Assembly (NCBI RefSeq): GCF_003255815.1
Contig: NC_037682.1
Span: forward strand, 8,244,209 to 8,308,208
Direction: 5' to 3'
DNA: 64,000 nt
Source: Theropithecus gelada
Lineage: Eukaryota; Chordata; Mammalia; Primates; Cercopithecidae
This document shows, one piece after another, positions 59,147 to 64,000 of this stretch. Below the pieces are notes generated by a model, which made no database searches, was not told the origin of the DNA, and saw nothing but the letters and a program-made list of their open reading frames with translations. Every line of letters begins with the position of its first letter. Within the stretch, counting starts at the first letter, position 1. A program made the position numbers and the translations under genes.

Positions 59147-59515
59147 NNNNNNNNNNNNNNNNNNNNNNNNNNNNNNNNNNNNNNNNNNNNNNNNNNNNNN
59201 NNNNNNNNNNNNNNNNNNNNNNNNNNNNNNNNNNNNNNNNNNNNNNNNNNNNNNNNNNNNNNNNNNNNNNNNNNNNNNNNNNNNNNNNNNNNNNNNNNNN
59301 NNNNNNNNNNNNNNNNNNNNNNNNNNNNNNNNNNNNNNNNNNNNNNNNNNNNNNNNNNNNNNNNNNNNNNNNNNNNNNNNNNNNNNNNNNNNNNNNNNNN
59401 NNNNNNNNNNNNNNNNNNNNNNNNNNNNNNNNNNNNNNNNNNNNNNNNNNNNNNNNNNNNNNNNNNNNNNNNNNNNNNNNNNNNNNNNNNNNNNNNNNNN
59501 NNNNNNNNNNNNNNN
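59147..59515. other. Assembly gap (369 N)
   Basis: A run of N breaks an AluY on the left and resumes inside another AluY on the right, both on the plus strand. The gap most likely hides the end of the first Alu, the start of the second and perhaps L1 sequence between them. True length is unknown. Confidence 1.
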
Positions 59516-59765
59516 CGAGACGGGCGGATCACGAGGTCAGGAGATCGAGACCATCCTGGCTAACACGGTGAAACCCCATCTCTACTAAAAATACAAAAAA
59601 CTAGCCGGGCGAGGTGGCGGGCGCCTGTAGTCCCAGCTACTCGGGAGGCTGAGGCAGGAGAATGGTGTGAACCCGGGAGGCGGAGCTTGCAGTGAGCTGA
59701 GATCCGGCCACTACACTCCAACCCTGGGCGACAGAGCAAGACTCTGTCTCAAAAAAAAAAAAAAA
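59516..59765 (+). mobile_element. AluY, Old World monkey type, missing its start in the gap
   Basis: Resumes at CGAGACGGGCGGATCACGAG; GATCCGGCCACTAC; poly-A tail. Confidence 0.95.
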
Positions 59766-59775
59766 AAAGAAAAGA

Positions 59776-60056
59776 GGCTGGGTGCGGTGGCTCATGCCTG
59801 TAATTCCAGTGCTTTAGGAGGCTGAGACGGGCAGATCACCTGTGGTCACGAGTTCAAGACCAGCCTGGCCAACATGGCGAAATCCCATCTCTACTAAAAA
59901 TAAGAAAATTAGACAGGCATCGTGGCACACACCTGTAATCCCAGCTACTCAGGAGGCTGAGGCAGGAGAATTGTGTGAGCCCAGGAGGTGGAGGTTGCAG
60001 TGAGCCAAGATCCCACCACTGCACTCCGGTCTGGGCAACAGAGAGAGACTCCGTCT

Positions 60057-60090
<34 letters not shown>
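59776..60090 (+). mobile_element. Alu
   Basis: Complete sense Alu with a poly-A tail of about 32. Most of 60091-61206 is unrecognised. Confidence 0.95.
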
Positions 60091-60093
<3 letters not shown>

Positions 60094-60389
60094 GCAAACT
60101 AGTGGTCTCTGAGTGGCCAGTTTCACTGCACGCCGGTATCCCATGTGATTTTGTAGCCGTGGATTCATTGCAGTTTTATAAAGAAGGGCAAGCAGCTGAC
60201 AGCTTCACATACCATGAATAGTAACACATTCACACATACCATGTTATTACCAAACACTTTTCTTTATGATTCCTCTGCAGTACAATCAGGATATTATCTG
60301 AACATCAAATATTATTGTGTATAGGTAGGGTTTGTTCTATATGAGTTTCATTGCAGGATAGTAACAAAATATTTATTACAAGAATGACG

Positions 60390-60700
60390 GAATCGGCCCC
60401 AGCTGAACGTCTGTGCTTTGAAATGAAATCTGAACTCCTTAATCAGTCCTCAGGCTTGCCATAACCAGCCTGGCTGTTGTAGAGGCTCTGTCCCCTCCTC
60501 CCACCAATGCCAGCCAAAGGGATTTATTTGTATGTCCCAGAATGTGTCAGCACTCTCTTGTCCCTTGTCTTGGGACAGGCTGTTCTCTCCCTGAAATGCC
60601 CTCATCCTCTCCCTTCACTGTCTCAACAAATTCACTGCTCCCCAGCCTCCATTCTCAAGTCCTTCCTTCACAACCTGTGCCATAGCTGTGCTGCACCAGC
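60390..60700 (+). mobile_element. L2 fragment
   Basis: GACAGGCTGTTCTCTCCCTG and TGAAATCTGAACTCCTTAAT fit L2 order. Confidence 0.5.
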
Positions 60701-61206
60701 AGCCTCACTTGATTTTCTTAAAATAACTCATTTTCCATCAATAAATGGATTTTTCAGAGAAAAGTTGATATCATAATCATAAATAGGAAACCAGTATGAG
60801 TAGCCCTGAAAATAAAGTTGCTATAAAAATAAATATAAGACAAATACAAGTTAATAAATTTTCATAGAATTGTCAGCAGACCCTCTGAGGCTGAGGGGAA
60901 GGGATGGGGAGGCAGATTAAGAAGTGTTAGCAACCTGTTAACACCCTTGACATATCCAGAGGCTTGAAAGAAAATGGAAAGAATAACTTTCTCTTTCGGT
61001 GTAATTTAATGCTGTCCCTTTTCTCCCTAAAATCACCTGCATTTCACTGCAACCCATTTATCACTCAACGGCGCTAGATGCTGCCAGTAAACCAATGGAC
61101 CAGACAAGCACAGCCTATGCCCCTACAGACTCACAGTCGCCTGGAGGAAAAACATAAGCAACCCGGGAATGGCTATAAAATGTCATTGCTTGAGAAAATA
61201 GTTTCT

Positions 61207-61543
61207 GGCCGGGCGTGGTGGCTCACGCCTGTAATCCCAACACTTTGGGAGGCCGAGGCGGGCGGATCACCTGAGGTCACGAGTCAGAGACCAGCCTGGT
61301 CAAAAGACGAGTTCGAGACTAGACTGGCCACCTCTTTAGTAGAGATGGTGAAGGCCCGTCTCTACTAAAAATACAAAAATTAGTCGGAGGTGGTGGCATG
61401 CGCCTGTAGTCCCAGCTACTCCGGAGGCTGAAGCACCAGAATCGCTTGAACCTGCCTGGGAGGGGGAGGTTGCAGTGAGCCAAGACCACGCCACTGCACT
61501 TCCGCCTGGGCGACAGAGCGACACTCTGTCTCAAAAAAAAGGA
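61207..61543 (+). mobile_element. Alu with an internal partial duplication
   Basis: Sense Alu; target duplication AGAAAATAGTTT. Extra sequence around 61300-61350 repeats GAGTTCGAGACTAG- and TAGTAGAGATGG-like parts. Confidence 0.9.
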
Positions 61544-61739
61544 AAAGAAAATAGTTTGTGGTTCGGGGCCTCTCACTTCTCCAGCGTCCCCGATACGCCC
61601 GGGGAATGCAGAGAACCCACACCTATTCGTAGATTATGAGTAGGAGCAAATTAATGATTTATAGTCTTTTGAAAGTTTTTTTTTTTTTTTTTTTTTAAAC
61701 ATAAAAAGAGTGGGGAGTTGAAAGTAATGCTGTTTTTTT

Positions 61740-62690
61740 CCAGGCACTCCCGGGGACCCAGCGCGGCGAAGCCTGCCAGGATCGCGGGCGACCGGCGGCG
61801 GCTCCAGTTCCCCGGTCCGGGCCCGGCTTGGGTTACGCTCTGGGTGGGGGCTCCGCAGCGGCTCCCTAGTTAGGGGGCGCCCCAGTGGGCTCCAGCTTTA
61901 GGGGTCGCTGGAGCGGCTCTGGCATCACCTCGGAGTTGACGAAGCTGGAAGAGCCCCGCGCCAGTGCTGCCCCTACAGAGCTCTCAGCGAGGGGTGGAGG
62001 TGAGGTTACCCCCAGCCCCTACCCCCGCCTTCCCCTCCGGCGCCCGCGGAGAGGACTGGGGGCTGCGGGGAGGGGTTGTGCCGTGAGCTGGCGGGTTCCG
62101 GAGGCTCCGAGGTGGGGCGGGGCCCGAGCCGGAGTCTACAGTTCCTGCGGCGGGTGCGGGAAGGAAAGACTGGTGGCGCGACCCTCTGTCCCCGCCCCGG
62201 GGGCGGAGCCCAGGTCCCAGCCTGCGGAGCGCGAGACCCGCCGAAATCCGCCGGAGGCTACCTGTGCGGCTCCTGCAGCCCTGCACCGGGATCTAGGGAG
62301 ACCCGCCCCCCGCCCCCCGCCCCACCGGTGCTGCGGCCCTCGGCCCCAGCGCAGGTGCTGGTGGGGCTTCTCTGTCCCTTTCACCCCAGGCGCATCCGCT
62401 GCGACGGCCATGGCGCGAGGAGACGCCCCGCGGGACAGGTGAGTGGGCCCGGGTGGGTGCGGACCGGGACCCAAGTGACCGGGGGCGTTGCAGACCCGCT
62501 CCCTGGAGGCGCTCCGAGGCGCAGAGAAGACCGGATCGAACTACAATTCCCATCAGCCGACTCCCTCTGCCGCCAGAGCTGGGGTGATGGGGGTTGTAGT
62601 CCGCTACGGAGGGGGCGGCCTGGGAGGCGGGAGGGCCCGCGGAGGCGGGTGCGTCCTCGGGGTGACCTTCCCACCGATCCCCACAGCTAC
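61740..62690 (+). promoter_or_regulatory. SLC29A2: CpG-island promoter and 5'UTR region of SLC29A2
   Basis: GC-rich, CpG-dense DNA starts abruptly after the last Alu and a poly-T run and surrounds the SLC29A2 start codon. Several GC boxes are present and no TATA box is seen near the ATG, which points to dispersed start sites. The exact transcription start cannot be fixed from sequence. Confidence 0.75.
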
Positions 62691-62768
62691 CACCTGGTCG
62701 GGATCAGCTTCTTCATCCTGGGGCTGGGCACCCTCCTTCCCTGGAACTTCTTCATCACCGCCATCCCG
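62410..62768 (+). CDS. SLC29A2: SLC29A2 (ENT2), equilibrative nucleoside transporter 2, first two coding exons only
   Basis: Coding exon 1 is 62410-62438 and exon 2 is 62687-62768, with a GT-AG intron between them and a GT donor after exon 2. Together they encode 37 residues starting MARGDAPRDSYHLVGISFF and ending in FFITAIP, the N-terminus I know for ENT2. Residues about 13-35 form the first transmembrane helix. ENT2 is an 11-helix plasma-membrane carrier of about 456 residues for sodium-independent transport of nucleosides and nucleobases. The rest of the gene lies beyond the window. The next exon should start with a Tyr codon (TAC); the final bases, CTCAGACTTC, resemble an acceptor but do not supply it cleanly, so I do not call an exon there. 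The ATG lies in a CpG island and is the family's known start. Confidence 0.95.
62540..62602. promoter_or_regulatory. Inverted pair of ZNF143-type motifs in SLC29A2 intron 1
   Basis: ACTACAATTCCCATCAGCC (62540-62558, plus) and GGACTACAACCCCCATCA (62585-62602, minus) both resemble the ZNF143/Staf site and face each other about 26 bases apart. They lie about 130-190 bases downstream of the start codon, within the CpG island. Confidence 0.5.
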
Positions 62769-63119
62769 GTGAGACTCCTGGCGGCGTGGCAGCCTCGTGG
62801 CCACAGCCAGCACCCCTTCCTCCAGCCCTTTGGGATGAGGTTTACCGGGCGCTTCCTTACCGCGCACCTGTGACCCCTCGTTGAGCTCATTTATGGGCTG
62901 AAGCTCGGAGCCACAGAGAGGGCAATGCTTCCCGCATGACTAGGAAAGCAGAACTTCAGGAATGTCCACATCTCAGAGGGCCAAGGCCACCAGCCCACAG
63001 GGTCTGGAATGAGCAAAGGCGCTGCCCACCCACCTCCTCTATGTGTCGTTATTCCTGAGTCAGTCACCCCAAAAGTCGGTTATCGAACGTTTGATTTTTC
63101 TTTGAAATACCATGAATTT

Positions 63120-63420
63120 CACTCATTCATGCATTCATTCATTCAACAAACGTTTAATGTGCACCTACTGTGGAGAAGGCACTGGGGACACAGGAGGAAA
63201 CAGCAGGGAGTGTCTTCAGGGAAGGCAGAAATATGGGGTTTGCATTGTCTTTGGGACCGGGTTATTCATCTGTATTCACTGCAACAACTTTGCAAATGCC
63301 TCTTGGGTACTGGCTCTGTGCTGGGCCCTGGAAACCCAGAGATGAATCAGCCCCTGGTCTTGAGAGCAAGAGGGGCCAAAGAGCTATTAATAATGTAACA
63401 TGATGCGCGACATTCCAGGC
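63120..63420 (-). mobile_element. L2 fragment in SLC29A2 intron 2
   Basis: CATTCATTCAACAAACGTTT and GCACTGGGGACACAGGAGG match the reversed L2 end. Elsewhere in 62769-64000 I see only intron. Confidence 0.6.
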
Positions 63421-63794
63421 TTACAGCAGAGTGCAGTGGGTCCCAGGGGAGGGAGAAAGTTTCTTCTGCTTCGTGGAAGAGATTTGTAAATTGGGAGTAG
63501 CGTAGGCAGAGTGCATATGGAGGGGTGTGGTCAGTAGGGCATTCCAGGTGGAGGTGACAGCCACGCCCAAGGCAAACAGGCAAGAAAGGATCAGCCTGTT
63601 TAGAGAGAGATCCAGAGCCAGGGCTGCCTGGAGCTTAGCTGGATGGAGCAGAAGATGGGGCACAAAGGGAGACTGGGATCTGATTCTGAAGGGCTGTTCT
63701 ATTTGGGGCTTTGCCCTGCAGGCAGTAGGTAGGAATGAAGCGGGGTGTTGAGGAGTGAGGAGGTTAAGCAGAGGAGTGGCAGGCTATGTGCTCC

Positions 63795-63890
63795 AGAGAG
63801 AATGCAGTTGGTCAGCACCTAGGCCAAAGCCTGGCTGACAGTAGGTGCTCAATAAATACCCCTGGAATGAATGAATCTAGCAGCTGCTGC
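63795..63890 (+). mobile_element. L2 3' end fragment
   Basis: CAGTAGGTGCTCAATAAATA followed by GAATGAATGAAT is the L2 terminus. Confidence 0.7.
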
Positions 63891-64000
63891 ACGAGTGGGG
63901 ATGGGGGCTGGAACCAGGGCGCTGAAGAGAAGGGGCTGTCCAAGGCTGGATCAAGGCTTATGCTGGGGGCTATTAATGCTTGGGCTGTGTCTCAGACTTC

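Noticed and set aside
61885..62873. Open frames in the SLC29A2 CpG island
   Set aside because: High GC removes stop codons; the true coding exons are 62410-62438 and 62687-62768 in a different spliced frame.
63990..64000. Possible start of SLC29A2 exon 3 at CAG/ACTTC
   Set aside because: The next codon should be TAC in phase 0; the visible bases do not give this and the window ends.

Overview
The window is primate nuclear DNA. About 65 Alu copies, fragmented L1, MIR, L2 and MaLR elements, and intron-containing genes with GT-AG splice sites all show this. Several young AluY copies carry bases I associate with Old World monkey AluY lineages: GGCTCAAGCCTG near the 5' end and GATCCGGCCACTGC in the right arm. 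The source is therefore most likely a macaque, baboon or related cercopithecid rather than human. The gene set and order match the human 11q13.2 interval MRPL11 - NPAS4 - SLC29A2, read here in the opposite direction.

Layout. 1-3.5 kb: MRPL11 (+), five coding exons, complete. 3.5-12.1 kb: an Alu-rich intergenic block with MIR and L2 fragments, a CTCF-type core motif at 8362, and an exact 75-bp tandem duplication inside one Alu. 12.1-17.8 kb: NPAS4 (-), complete, eight coding exons encoding 802 residues, with a TATA box and a pair of CRE-type sites. 17.8-30.3 kb: long upstream region of NPAS4 with a single Alu in 19 kb. It holds a CArG box beside a G-quadruplex motif at about -1 kb, a MEF2/AP-1 cluster at about -2.6 kb, a perfect RFX X-box at about -3.9 kb, and a GC-rich island with CArG, CRE and X-box motifs at about -12 kb. 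30.5-61.5 kb: a repeat-dense block with nested Alus, three interrupted L1s, an MST-type LTR inside MER5A, a MaLR provirus-like element with both LTRs, an ERV2-class solo LTR, a U1 snRNA pseudogene, long homopurine tracts and a 369-base assembly gap. 61.7-64 kb: CpG-island promoter and first two coding exons of SLC29A2 (+), which runs off the window.

The three genes do not form one pathway. MRPL11 is a mitochondrial large-subunit ribosomal protein, NPAS4 is a neuronal activity-dependent bHLH-PAS transcription factor, and SLC29A2 is the nucleoside transporter ENT2. NPAS4 and MRPL11 are convergent; NPAS4 and SLC29A2 are divergent across about 44 kb. I found no new protein-coding system. The most interesting material is regulatory (the stacked activity-type elements upstream of NPAS4) and structural (nested mobile elements, the U1 pseudogene and the gap).
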